DNA of 64,000 bases from Leptospira chreensis (GTDB taxonomy: Bacteria; Spirochaetota; Leptospiria; Leptospirales; Leptospiraceae): the NCBI RefSeq assembly GCF_016919165.1, contig NZ_JAFFPS010000070.1:3566-67565 (forward strand), given 5' to 3'. The notes beneath the pieces are model-generated. The model was not told where the DNA came from, did no database searches, and was given only the letters and a program-made list of their open reading frames with translations. The position numbers and the translations under genes are program-made. Shown here in pieces: positions 55,776 through 63,619 of this stretch (position 1 is its first letter; each line of letters begins with the position of its first letter).

Positions 55776-57114
55776 AGCTCATTATATTATTTTAATTTTC
55801 ATTCTAGTTTTTTGCAAGAAAAGCAAGTCAACAGAAGAAACAAATAAAGCTCTTGATTACGGAATCATAAGTGTATCAGCAATTGAACCGGTAGACGAGA
55901 TCTTAACTTTGGGATCTGTTTCCTATCTAAAAAAAGCCGAGGTTACCTCAAAAGTATTGGGAAGAATCGAAAATTATTTTAAAGAAGAAGGGCAGAAAGT
56001 TAATTCTGGGGATACCCTAGCAAAAATTGAAACATTAAATTTAGAAATCCAATTAGGAAAAGATAAATCCTCAGAAGTCGTGCAAAGAAGGCAAGTTGAT
56101 CTAGCTAATGCAAAGCTTTTAATGGCTAGACAACGAGTGGAGAGGGAACTAGCAAACATTAGGAAAGCAGAGGCCGACGTAAAAGACACAAAAGCAGTCA
56201 TGGAAAATCTAGAACGAAGTGTGAAAAACAAAAAAGAACTTATGGAGATCGGTGCGGTTTCGGAAACAGAATTAAAATCCATTCAAACATCCTTAAATTC
56301 AGCAGAAGTGGCTTACTTCAAAGCGCAAAAGAATCTGGAAAACATTATTATTGGATTCCGAGACAAAGATTTAGAAAACGCAGGAATCAAAATAGAATCA
56401 CCTTCAAATATCAATGATGAAAAATTTATTTATTTAAATACGGCTATTGAACGAGCGGAACTTGAGATGGCTAAAGCAAACTTAGAGGCTATCAAAAAAA
56501 GCGTAGAATCTACTGAATTGTTAATTAAAGAATCAAACTTAAAATCTCCATTAACTGGTATAGTAGCAACAAGAGCAAAAGAAAAAGGTGAAGCGGTAAA
56601 GGAAGGGGAACCTGTCTTTATAGTTGTCGATACTTCACAAGTACTTTTGAGGTTTAACGTTTCTGAATCAGATGCTGGTTTTCTTCAGAATGGTACGAGT
56701 GTAAAATTTACAGTCGATGCTCTAGGAAAGGAAGAAATGAACGGAAAAATTCATATAATTAGCCCCATTATCGATCCTCAAAGTAGAAGCTTAGAAGTGA
56801 AAGTTATCGCAAATAATACAAATGGTAAATTAAGACCTGGAATGTTTGCACGTGGAAGAATTCCAAGTTTACAAAGAAAAAAACAAATTGTTATCCCGGT
56901 TACTTCAATTGCCAAAAAAGTGAACGAAAAATCTGCTATTGTTTTCAAACTAAATGACCAAGACATGTTTTTTGAAAAACAAATTCAAATAGTACGCGAA
57001 ACAGACGACGGAATTATCATTGAATCTGGAATTGAAGAAGGAGAAAAAATCGCAACAAAGAATGTTAATTTAATTCAGGAAGGGGATAGGTTAACTAAAC
57101 CAAAAGACAAATGA
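55762..57114 (+). CDS. RND periplasmic adaptor (membrane-fusion protein), lipoprotein
   Basis: 450 residues. The signal (AHYIILIFILVFCKK) has lipobox LVFC, as is common in adaptors anchored at the inner membrane. The sequence has the usual order: lipoyl half (EILTLGSVSYLKKAEVTSKV, GRIENYFKEEGQKVNSGDTL), long coiled-coil hairpin (about residues 90-230), second lipoyl half (SNLKSPLTGIVATRAKEKGEAV), beta-barrel (VDTSQVLLRFNVSES) and membrane-proximal part (IESGIEEGEKIATKNV). The end overlaps the next gene by four bases. Joins the RND pumps to the TolC-like channel. Confidence 0.88.
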   Translation: MKKIKAHYIILIFILVFCKKSKSTEETNKALDYGIISVSAIEPVDEILTLGSVSYLKKAEVTSKVLGRIENYFKEEGQKVNSGDTLAKIETLNLEIQLGKDKSSEVVQRRQVDLANAKLLMARQRVERELANIRKAEADVKDTKAVMENLERSVKNKKELMEIGAVSETELKSIQTSLNSAEVAYFKAQKNLENIIIGFRDKDLENAGIKIESPSNINDEKFIYLNTAIERAELEMAKANLEAIKKSVESTELLIKESNLKSPLTGIVATRAKEKGEAVKEGEPVFIVVDTSQVLLRFNVSESDAGFLQNGTSVKFTVDALGKEEMNGKIHIISPIIDPQSRSLEVKVIANNTNGKLRPGMFARGRIPSLQRKKQIVIPVTSIAKKVNEKSAIVFKLNDQDMFFEKQIQIVRETDDGIIIESGIEEGEKIATKNVNLIQEGDRLTKPKDK

Positions 57115-57542
57115 ATATCTTATTTGTTAGATTTTTTGCAGGAATTATTTTTTTCCTTTTAATATTCAGATGTGATTTTCCAAAATTAGAAAAACGAGTA
57201 AATGACTCTGAGTCAAGATTCATTTCTGAGTTAGTGGCAACTAGAACACAAAATGGCAACCCAGAATCGAATTCAAACGATTCTACTGGTGGGATTTTCA
57301 GAATTGGAGGGAACGTCACGGGAATTCCCTTAAACGAAACATTAATCATTCAAAATAATTTCTCTGAAGTATTATCCGTTTTCACGAATGGATCATTTTC
57401 ATTCATTCAGACGTTTTCAAATCAAGCAAATTTCTATGTTAGTATATTAAGAAATCCGAGTGGTAGAAATTGTGTAGTGCAGAATGGAATAGGAAAGATC
57501 GAAAACTCTAATTTTACGGGAGTAATGATCGTCTGCCAATAG
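57111..57542 (+). CDS. Small putative lipoprotein at the end of the efflux operon
   Basis: 143 residues; ATGA overlap with the adaptor gene. Signal peptide MNILFVRFFAGIIFFLLIFRCD, with Cys after a short hydrophobic run. The mature part contains a GGNVTGIPLNETLIIQNN pattern seen in Leptospira surface lipoproteins with short beta repeats, and ends with a disulfide-like pair (RNCVVQN, VMIVCQ). Role unknown. The same frame continues open for 90 bases past its TAG into the relic behind it. Confidence 0.6.
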   Translation: MNILFVRFFAGIIFFLLIFRCDFPKLEKRVNDSESRFISELVATRTQNGNPESNSNDSTGGIFRIGGNVTGIPLNETLIIQNNFSEVLSVFTNGSFSFIQTFSNQANFYVSILRNPSGRNCVVQNGIGKIENSNFTGVMIVCQ

Positions 57543-57565
57543 GCCTACAAAGGCCTGTTATATTT
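57541..57565 (+). terminator. Weak hairpin at the end of the efflux operon
   Basis: AGGCCT..AGGCCT with a 4-base loop directly at the stop codon, followed by a T-rich stretch (TTATATTTT). A short stem, so only a possible terminator. Confidence 0.35.
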
Positions 57566-57632
57566 TAATCGTCTAACACAATACCTTGACTTTTTATTAT
57601 GCATTTTAAATGCCTCAACCTCAGCTACCTCA

Positions 57633-57923
57633 ATGGGTACACTTACGACCCTTTCCAATAGTGCCATCAAAGCAACTGTCACTGCTGGACAAAAAATTGT
57701 ATTTTCGGGAATTAACTTTTCCGGATCAATTCTAGCTAGTGTTTATACGAAAAGTAGTTGTCCAATAACGGTTACTGATTTGACATCAATTGCAAATTTT
57801 ACAAAAACAAATAATACCGTTGGCGGATCTTTAAGCTAAGAAATCTCCTTCAGTGTTACTGGAACATATATAATCCTCTTTCAAGGTGTAAGTGCCCAAG
57901 GCGTCAATGTTGTAGTCCAATAA
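57633..57923 (+). pseudogene. Relic of a surface/lipoprotein gene with in-frame stop
   Basis: Frame starting MGTLTTLSNSAIKATVTAGQ, interrupted by TAA at 57837-57839 and continuing in the same frame as EISFSVTGTYIILFQGVSA to TAA at 57921. The two halves read like a small beta-sandwich protein. There is no signal peptide left. It appears to be a dead fragment; the nature of the parent gene is not recognised. Confidence 0.45.
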
Positions 57924-58306
57924 ATACAAAAACCAGAAGTGTAATTAATTTTTTCAATCTTTGGAATCATCAATATTTCCGATCAGAATGCAAAAAATTC
58001 CTTGTACTTTTCGAGAATCTATTGTCCCATTGAATTGTCTTAGGTGAAGATCCAAATAGACACATTCCCCCTTGAGTTTGCCCTCTCGGGGGATCTTTCT
58101 AACTCCTCTTAAATCTCAGAAAATTATGTCTCATTGTGGTTGACAAAATCCGTCCTTTGGGTTTAGGTCTTACTGTCCGGTAATAGGCTTTTACTGGGTG
58201 GGGTAGGCAAAGACCCCGGATCACTTCACCTAACTTGATCCCCTGCCACAAAAAGAATGTTAAAAGGTTTGGCCGAAGGCATATCATGCCGAACCGAAGG
58301 GACAAC
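57924..58306. other. Intergenic, no gene seen
   Basis: About 380 bases upstream of the winged-helix gene. A CCCCC/GGGGG hairpin near 58071-58094 may end transcription. Otherwise nothing is recognised. Confidence 0.4.
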
Positions 58307-58837
58307 ATGAGACAAGGAATTTGGATACCTGCCCGCATTGAGAGTAGGAAGGATCTTTCCATTGCTGAGAAAGTTATACTATCAGAAATTGAAAGCTTCA
58401 CAGCCAGTGGAAAGTGTTTTGCATCAAACGAACATTTTGCGAATCTACTGGGACTAAAACCAGATACGATTTCGCGAATGATCTCTAGACTGAAAAAACG
58501 GGGTTTTGTCGTTCAAACGGGCTTTGATGGCCGTAGACGCTTTCTTTGTCTGGGGTCTGCCTTGGATGAGAGTACGAAGCCTAGTGACGTGCAGACTATA
58601 AATTCACATCCCAGAGAACTGGATTTTTCCCTGACAGCATTGGATGAAACACCAGTTCCTTTACAGAAGAATTCAAAGATTAATACAATGGAACTGTACA
58701 AAGGGATGTTATGTAAATTTCCCGAATCGACCAGAAAAGCCGTTGAAAGTGTATTATTTGAAGGTGAGAAACCTGCTTCGAAACACTTGGCGAGGATTGT
58801 GAATTCGATTACTAAAGTCGTTGTTGGTGACGGGTGA
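58307..58837 (+). CDS. Winged-helix replication-initiator-like protein (paralogue of 18724-19278)
   Basis: 176 residues from the ATG at 58307, preceded by AAGGG with 5-base spacing; an ATG at 58286 is also possible. The N-terminal 85 residues match the other copy closely: GIWIPARIE, VILSEIESFT, KCFASNEHFANLLGLKPDTI, RMISRLKKRGFV, GFDGRRR. The C-terminal part differs. Two paralogues in 40 kb suggest two merged replicons or a replicated element end. Confidence 0.65.
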   Translation: MRQGIWIPARIESRKDLSIAEKVILSEIESFTASGKCFASNEHFANLLGLKPDTISRMISRLKKRGFVVQTGFDGRRRFLCLGSALDESTKPSDVQTINSHPRELDFSLTALDETPVPLQKNSKINTMELYKGMLCKFPESTRKAVESVLFEGEKPASKHLARIVNSITKVVVGDG

Positions 58838-59036
58838 GGCTTAAGTTGAATATTATGATTGTAGATTTGGATTAAATAGTATAGATGCTTTCTTTTCTAT
58901 TCCTAAAAAGTATTCATAGTTATATTTCTTTGAGAACTCCGAAAATAGGGAATTTGTTTTTGAAATGACCAATAAAATAGTCATAATTTGATTTAATGCC
59001 TATTAAAATGGTCGATTAAATGGAATACAAAAACCC

Positions 59037-59195
59037 ATGAAAATTACTAGAACCTACTCGCGTTTGCCAAAAGAAGTAGGTGTCCTTTTAGGAAAAGAAA
59101 TCCAACTTGCAAGAAAGGAAAAAGCATGGTCTGAACAAACACTTTTGCCCAAACGCATTCGCACCAAAATAAAGAAGGTGAAAGATGACTTCTAA
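59037..59195 (+). pseudogene. HipB-like antitoxin relic
   Basis: 52 codons: MKITRTYSRLPKEVGVLLGK, then EIQLARKEKAWSEQTL, which matches the start of HipB-type HTH proteins up to the first helix, and then a divergent basic end (KRIRTKIKKVKDDF). The recognition helix is absent, so an internal deletion is likely. It overlaps the HipA-like fragment by 11 bases, as an intact hipBA pair would. Confidence 0.5.
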
Positions 59196-59253
59196 AGAGG
59201 CTTATGTGTGGATTTGGTTAGATGGGAAAGTGGATTTCCAAATCTTCCCCTGA
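59185..59253 (+). pseudogene. HipA-like toxin relic (N-terminus only)
   Basis: 22 codons reading MTSKEAYVWIWLDGKVDF, a common HipA N-terminal start, then a stop. The rest of the kinase is gone. An intact but different hipBST operon lies 2.5 kb to the right. Confidence 0.5.
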
Positions 59254-59265
59254 AAGTCTTCACAG

Positions 59266-59295
59266 TTTTTAGGAATCGATTTTAATTCCTAAAAA
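59266..59295. terminator. Bidirectional hairpin after the hipBA relic
   Basis: Perfect 11-base arms TTTTTAGGAAT and ATTCCTAAAAA with an 8-base loop. The A- and T-runs form the base of the stem, so it could serve as a terminator in both directions. Confidence 0.5.
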
Positions 59296-59525
59296 TATCA
59301 ATGGAAGGAAACTCATTAAGAGTCTTCTATCGAAAGATTTTTTTAAATCTTAGATACATACACAGTCCTTTGGTTTCCAACCTACAATAACAATAATATT
59401 GAATGAAGTCGAATCGGATTATGATATTGATTCTTTTTTCGATACCTTAGTTCTAAAATACCACGATTGTCCCTAACTACAGGTGCAACAGTGGTATCAA
59501 AAGAAAATTCATATCAGTTATCAAT

Positions 59526-60614
59526 CTAGGCCATATTGATACGAAAGATTAATTCGACAATCTGCACTCGTTTACTGTCGAATTTGTCGAATTTGTCGAA
59601 TTTTTGCACCAAATACAGCATATGAATATGAATCTGCTGATAAATCAATTGAGAAATATGCTTGATGATTTCTTTCGGCACCATCTGCGAATCTTTGTTT
59701 GGAATTTGATCTGCTTTGATATTTAGAACAGGCTGCATTTTTAGAATTGCTTTTTTCTTTTTAGAATAAGCCTTGAAACTTACTGAAGTTGTAACCAACG
59801 GAGGAATGAATGCTCTTAAAAAATCAGACATATGCTTTCGTTTGTGGATCCAATGCAACATACAAATGACTCGATGAAATAGCTCAGAATTGGTTTCTGT
59901 TTCAGGGAACCTACTATAAGTCCTTTTCATGATGCGTTTGCTAATTTTGTGTTTTAGTTCGGATACAAATCCAAAGGATGACAAATCCCAATCAAGTTTA
60001 TCTAGTTCTTGCCCATGCTCAGGCGCTTCTTCTCTTCCGCAATATCCAAAGTATTTTACTCCATCTCCTTTTATTTTCTGCATCCATAGCTTATTCGGCT
60101 TCCTTTTGGGACCATTTTGCTTTGGCAGATTGATCAATGATTTTACTAGTTCTTCCTTTAATTTCTTTTTAGTTCTTCTGATTTTCCCTTTTGGGATTAA
60201 AATATAACCATGTAGGTGAGGATTGTATTGTCCATCTATCGCATTGCCTTCGAATGTCATGATTGGTATTTCTAGTCCTTTTATTTGATCTTGGTAAAAC
60301 TCGCGATTTAAGTATTTCAATGTTCTCTCAAGAGCCACTTTTAATTCCTTCATATCAGCTTCTTTGTCTCCTCTGGTTAGGGTGAATGCATATCCAATGT
60401 ATCCAATCTTACTATATACCTCATGGTTTTTCTTATTGTACTTCTTAAGGCAATTCCAAGTTGTATGGTTAGTGACTCGTTTAACATATCTTATGTTCAT
60501 TAATTCTTTTCCATATTCTCTTTGGAGCTTATTCCATTTTACTTCACATATATTGTTTACCCTGTTTCTCTTTGACCTTTGTTTCGTTAATTCCTCTAGA
60601 CATAGCTCGGCCAT
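59526..60614 (-). CDS. HUH-type Rep-like protein (rolling-circle initiator candidate)
   Basis: 362 residues from the ATG at 60614, set by GGAGGG six bases upstream; the frame is open to 60662. The centre holds NPHLHGYILIPKG, an H-x-H metal motif of the HUH superfamily with a hydrophobic strand, and about 60 residues later KYFGYCGREE, where a catalytic tyrosine would be expected. GYAFTLTRGD near residue 73 could be motif I (FxTLT in Rep proteins). The rest is basic. The C-terminal KFDKFDKFD is encoded by a tandem repeat. A long palindrome lies 360 bases upstream. A Rep or relaxase-like nickase is the best reading. Confidence 0.6.
   Translation of the reverse strand: MAELCLEELTKQRSKRNRVNNICEVKWNKLQREYGKELMNIRYVKRVTNHTTWNCLKKYNKKNHEVYSKIGYIGYAFTLTRGDKEADMKELKVALERTLKYLNREFYQDQIKGLEIPIMTFEGNAIDGQYNPHLHGYILIPKGKIRRTKKKLKEELVKSLINLPKQNGPKRKPNKLWMQKIKGDGVKYFGYCGREEAPEHGQELDKLDWDLSSFGFVSELKHKISKRIMKRTYSRFPETETNSELFHRVICMLHWIHKRKHMSDFLRAFIPPLVTTSVSFKAYSKKKKAILKMQPVLNIKADQIPNKDSQMVPKEIIKHISQLIYQQIHIHMLYLVQKFDKFDKFDSKRVQIVELIFRINMA
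59577..59603. repeat. Three tandem copies of GTCGAATTT
   Basis: Exact 9-base units near the 3' end of the Rep-like gene, coding for the KFD repeat. A possible slippage site. Confidence 0.6.
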
Positions 60615-61097
60615 ATACGACCCTCCAATTTTAAAAATTTCGAAAGTCCGACAACTGCTCATAAAGATCGTAAGTCATCGCACTTTCTGGGGTTTTCAAA
60701 AGGAGGCTTTTTGGACGCCAAGTGATAACCTTGACTATATCCTAGTAAAAAATCGGATATCGGAGAACTGATAACGCATATTTTTGGAATTTTTTTCATT
60801 TTTGCTGTACGAAAAAAAAATTTTATAAACTCAAATTATTAACTTCATAAAACGGGCTCTTGAAAATTTGGTAACCAAATTTATTATAATATACTTATGT
60901 AATTTGATTCCATGGTGCTGCATTTTATGCATTTAGTAATGGAATTGTTTGGTTGGATTTTTTTATTTCCGGGGTTCTTCCGAGTATATACTCGGAGAAA
61001 CCCCCGTTTACACAAACGCGAATTATGTGCTGCAATTGCTGTAACCATCAAAGATGACCTGAAAGATCATCAGGAAATCTCAAAAGAGAAGGTCAAT
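60615..61097. other. Region upstream of the Rep-like gene
   Basis: 483 bases with the direct repeat ATATCGGAGAACT (60757-60769, second copy at 61533-61545) and the 34-base palindrome at 60971-61004. A 74-codon frame at 60912-61136 (plus strand) runs through the palindrome and has no ribosome site; I do not accept it as a gene. Confidence 0.45.
60971..61004. repeat. Large palindrome upstream of the Rep-like gene
   Basis: Arms GGGGTTCTTCCGAGTAT and ATACTCGGAGAAACCCC match at 15 of 17 positions with no loop. It includes CGGAGAA, also found in the two flanking direct repeats. Candidate nick site, origin hairpin or operator for the HTH protein encoded next to it. Confidence 0.55.
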
Positions 61098-61484
61098 TTA
61101 GTTATTTGTCTCCTCCAAATCTACATTATCTTGTGAAGTGGCAGTCTTTTCAGTTTCTATGGCTAGGGCCAAAAGGGAATTCCTTCGAATAGCTTCTTGT
61201 TTTTCCCTTTCTACCAATTCAAGCAATCTCTTGAACTCATGATCATTTTTTGACCACTGGGTGATGATCGTATGGTTCATTCTTAAGCGTTCAGCCGTCT
61301 TGCGGTAACTCAATCCTGCTTGGATCAGCAGTAATGCAGTTTCCTTTTCTGGTGATACGATTGGAAATGGCCTCTTTAATATTTCCTCTCTTTCCTGCAG
61401 AGACTGCATATGTTTCAGCATATCTGCTTTTAATTGCTCGTCGTACGAAATTCTAGTTAATCTTGAATGCAGGTAACGATTCAA
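61098..61484 (-). CDS. HTH protein, terminase-small-subunit-like
   Basis: 128 residues from a TTG at 61484. The ribosome site AGGAGG is 8 bases before this TTG, while the only nearby ATG (61491) is 1 base from it and in another frame, so the TTG start is well supported. Residues about 50-80 form an HTH (ALLLIQAGLSYRKTAERLRM, then ITQWSKND), as in small terminases and Xre-like proteins. The C-terminus is a charged helix. Next to a Rep-like gene it could control copy number or act in packaging. Confidence 0.55.
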   Translation of the reverse strand: MNRYLHSRLTRISYDEQLKADMLKHMQSLQEREEILKRPFPIVSPEKETALLLIQAGLSYRKTAERLRMNHTIITQWSKNDHEFKRLLELVEREKQEAIRRNSLLALAIETEKTATSQDNVDLEETNN

Positions 61485-61606
61485 ATTTCATTCCTCCTAT
61501 GAATGGATACCTAAATATTATGAAATTTTCGAATATCGGAGAACTCATTTTGCACATTTTAGATTTTTAATGTAAAAAACGCAAAATTGATTCGGTTTTC
61601 TTACTT

Positions 61607-61635
61607 TTGTCGAATTGTACCTTTTTGGGTATAAT
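61607..61635 (+). promoter_or_regulatory. Promoter of hipBST
   Basis: TTGTCG (61607-61612), 17 bases, then a perfect TATAAT (61630-61635). The first operator overlaps the -10 box. The start of hipB is 80 bases downstream. Confidence 0.65.
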
Positions 61636-61711
61636 TCATTACTGTGACCCAAAAATAGTACCGATCGGGTATATTTCACTTTACTTCTTAAAATTTATAC
61701 CCGATAAGGTA
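61618..61711 (+). promoter_or_regulatory. Three operator-like palindromes before hipB
   Basis: TACC-N5/6-GGTA sites at 61618-61631, 61659-61671 and 61698-61711, the last ending 4 bases before the start codon. Their flanks also match (GTACC..GGGTATA). They recall the TATCC-N8-GGATA operators of E. coli hipBA. Probable autoregulation by HipB. Confidence 0.65.
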
Positions 61712-61715
61712 CTAT

Positions 61716-61940
61716 ATGGAACTAGCTAATCTTTCAGATTTTGTCAAAGGAGAACGAAAGAAGAATTCCTTAACCCAAGAAGACTTAGCTCGTATGACAG
61801 GCGTTGGTTTACGATTTATTAGAGAATTAGAACAAGGAAAGCCATCATTACGAATGGACAAAGTGAACCAGGTATTAGAAGCCTTCGGTGCAAAACTGGC
61901 TCCAAGACCAATACCAAAAGGGAACGGATATGAATCGTAA
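61716..61940 (+). CDS. hipB: HipB-type HTH antitoxin
   Basis: 74 residues. An Xre/Cro HTH: DFVKGERKKNSLTQEDLARM, then TGVGLRFIRELEQGKPSLRM with the recognition helix, followed by KVNQVLEAFGAKL. The end is short, without the long tail that HipB uses to bind HipA in E. coli. First gene of a three-gene operon under operators it should bind. It overlaps hipS by 11 bases. Confidence 0.85.
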   Translation: MELANLSDFVKGERKKNSLTQEDLARMTGVGLRFIRELEQGKPSLRMDKVNQVLEAFGAKLAPRPIPKGNGYES

Positions 61941-62253
61941 GGGGAAGGTTTTCTATAGAGAGATTTTTGCAGGAGAGATCTTCGAGAATGAAAATGGTTA
62001 TGTATTCCAATACCACGAAAGTTTTCTAAATAATAAGGCTTACCCTGCTATTAGTTTTACTTTACCAAAACAAAAAGGAGCATACCAATCAAAAACTCTT
62101 TTTCCTTTTTTTGACGGCTTAATCCCTGAAGGTTGGTTACTTAACCTCACACAAAACATTTGGAAATTAAACAGAAAAGATCGTTTTGGTATCCTATTGA
62201 CTGTATGTGAAGATTGTATTGGAGCAGTCAGTGTAGTAGGGGAAAGAAAATGA
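61930..62253 (+). CDS. hipS: HipS (N-subdomain-1-like) of HipBST
   Basis: 107 residues from the ATG at 61930 inside the end of hipB. It corresponds to the N-terminal subdomain of HipA, here as a separate protein: GKVFYREIFAGEIFENENGY, YPAISFTLPKQKGAY and FPFFDGLIPEGWLLNL, the last a signature of the HipA N-terminal region. In known HipBST systems HipS acts as the antitoxin of HipT. The ATGA overlap with hipT shows coupling. Length agrees with HipS of enteropathogenic E. coli (about 100 residues). Confidence 0.8.
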   Translation: MNRKGKVFYREIFAGEIFENENGYVFQYHESFLNNKAYPAISFTLPKQKGAYQSKTLFPFFDGLIPEGWLLNLTQNIWKLNRKDRFGILLTVCEDCIGAVSVVGERK

Positions 62254-63179
62254 AATTTTGTCTCCTCTGTGCAAAACAGAGTGAAGATGACTATCATCAT
62301 CATTGCAGCAAACATTTGTTTGGGAAAAATCAAAATCCGGAAATTGATATCGATATCAAGTCTATTCGTGAATTGGCAAAACAAAACATAGAATCACGGA
62401 TGACTGTAACTGGAGCTCAATCAAAGATATCTCTTGATCTCGATAATTCTAATCCTAAGTTAACAAGGCTCACTATCGTTGGAATCAAAGGAGATTTCAT
62501 ACTCAAACCTCCTTCAGAAGAGTATGCCAATCTTCCTGAAAACGAACATCTTACAATGTTACTTGCAAAAGAATTTTCTTTTCCCGTTGCAGTATCTTCC
62601 TTGATTCGATTAAAATCGGGAGAACTGGCTTATATCACTAAACGATTTGATCGGGAAAAGAATACAAAAATTGCTCAAGAAGATTTTTGCCAATTAACCG
62701 AACGATTAACTGAAGATAAATACAAAGGATCTTATGAATCGATTGGTCGGTGGATCAAACAGAACACAACTTCTCCAGGGATTGATTTAGTTCGATTTTT
62801 TGAAATGGTAGTATTCTCGTTTCTCACTGGTAATTCAGACATGCATTTGAAGAACTTTTCCATTCAAACTGACCTTGAAGGACGAATCAAATTGGCACCC
62901 GCTTATGATTTGTTGGCAGTCAAAATATTCTTTAAAGAAGACAATGAAGATCTTGCACTTACATTGAATGGTAAGAAGAATAAAATCAACATAGGGGATA
63001 TCAAAATCTTTGGAAAGTCAATCCATCTTTCGGAAGTAGTGGTTGATCGAACTCTATTACAAATCCAGTCAAAGGTTCCTTTGCTTGTGGAAAAAGTAAA
63101 AGAGTATCCATTTTGGAAATCTGATACAAAGAAGTATGTTGAGTTGGTACAAGAACGAGCTAAAAAGTTAGGCTGGTAG
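62250..63179 (+). CDS. hipT: HipT serine/threonine kinase toxin of HipBST
   Basis: 309 residues from the ATG at 62250, preferred over an upstream TTG since CLLCAK with HHHC is the usual start of the kinase chain. The Gly-rich loop reads GAQSKISL at residues 55-62, with two serines that in HipT are autophosphorylation sites. The ATP lysine is in FILKPP (Lys86), the catalytic loop is GNSDMHLKN (Asp197, Asn202), and the metal-binding Asp is in APAYDLL (Asp220). HipT of E. coli phosphorylates tryptophanyl-tRNA synthetase; whether this one does is not visible. All catalytic residues are present, so it should be active. Confidence 0.85.
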   Translation: MKFCLLCAKQSEDDYHHHCSKHLFGKNQNPEIDIDIKSIRELAKQNIESRMTVTGAQSKISLDLDNSNPKLTRLTIVGIKGDFILKPPSEEYANLPENEHLTMLLAKEFSFPVAVSSLIRLKSGELAYITKRFDREKNTKIAQEDFCQLTERLTEDKYKGSYESIGRWIKQNTTSPGIDLVRFFEMVVFSFLTGNSDMHLKNFSIQTDLEGRIKLAPAYDLLAVKIFFKEDNEDLALTLNGKKNKINIGDIKIFGKSIHLSEVVVDRTLLQIQSKVPLLVEKVKEYPFWKSDTKKYVELVQERAKKLGW

Positions 63180-63208
63180 AGGATAGTAATTAAACATTGT
63201 TCTCACAA

Positions 63209-63238
63209 GCTTATAGACCAATCAGCTGGTTTATAAGC
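63209..63238. terminator. Hairpin after hipT
   Basis: Arms GCTTATAGACCA and TGGTTTATAAGC with a 6-base loop and one G-T pair, 30 bases after the hipT stop. No strong T-run follows, so termination is only probable. Confidence 0.45.
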
Positions 63239-63283
63239 ACAGGTCAATGTACTATTTGCAGAATTGCTCGTTGCTTGCTTATG

Positions 63284-63619
63284 CTATTTAGGAAACACAA
63301 AAAAGAAAATTGATAATAGTAGTGTTAAAATTTGAATAATTAAGCAACCAGTTGCTAAGCGTAACCATATTTTGTTTAATCGATTATTTACCTTTGTTAA
63401 GAAATATGAAAACTCAAATCCATAAATCAAATGAGTGAAAACGCAGCAAAGCACAGAAATGAATGAAAAAACATAAAAAAAACTCTGAGTATTTACATTT
63501 GAAGAATCGAGCAACCAAACCCCTCTACCGGCAATCATTGCCAAAACGAGAATTGATGCTTGTTTTGAGCCGTCTAGTATAATGGAATGAGCTTTGTGAA
63601 ATTGTTCAATTTGATTCAT
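63284..63619 (-). CDS. Small integral membrane protein
   Basis: 111 residues with three hydrophobic helices: ASILVLAMIAGRGVWLL (about 21-37), SFFYVFSFISVLCCVFTHLI (about 46-65) and LATGCLIIQILTLLLSIFFF (about 88-107). No signal peptide or family recognised. It stands alone, convergent to hipT. Confidence 0.55.
   Translation of the reverse strand: MNQIEQFHKAHSIILDGSKQASILVLAMIAGRGVWLLDSSNVNTQSFFYVFSFISVLCCVFTHLIYGFEFSYFLTKVNNRLNKIWLRLATGCLIIQILTLLLSIFFFVFPK

Larger units (their letters stand above)
58838..59525. other. Decayed region with hipBA relics
   Basis: 688 bases without an intact gene. It contains the hipB-like and hipA-like fragments (59037-59253), an 11-bp terminator-like hairpin (59266-59295) and, to the right, sequence with no recognised content. 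Confidence 0.6.

Noticed and set aside
60912..61136. 74-codon frame on the plus strand
   Set aside because: It runs through the large palindrome, has no ribosome site, overlaps the HTH gene and has no recognised family.
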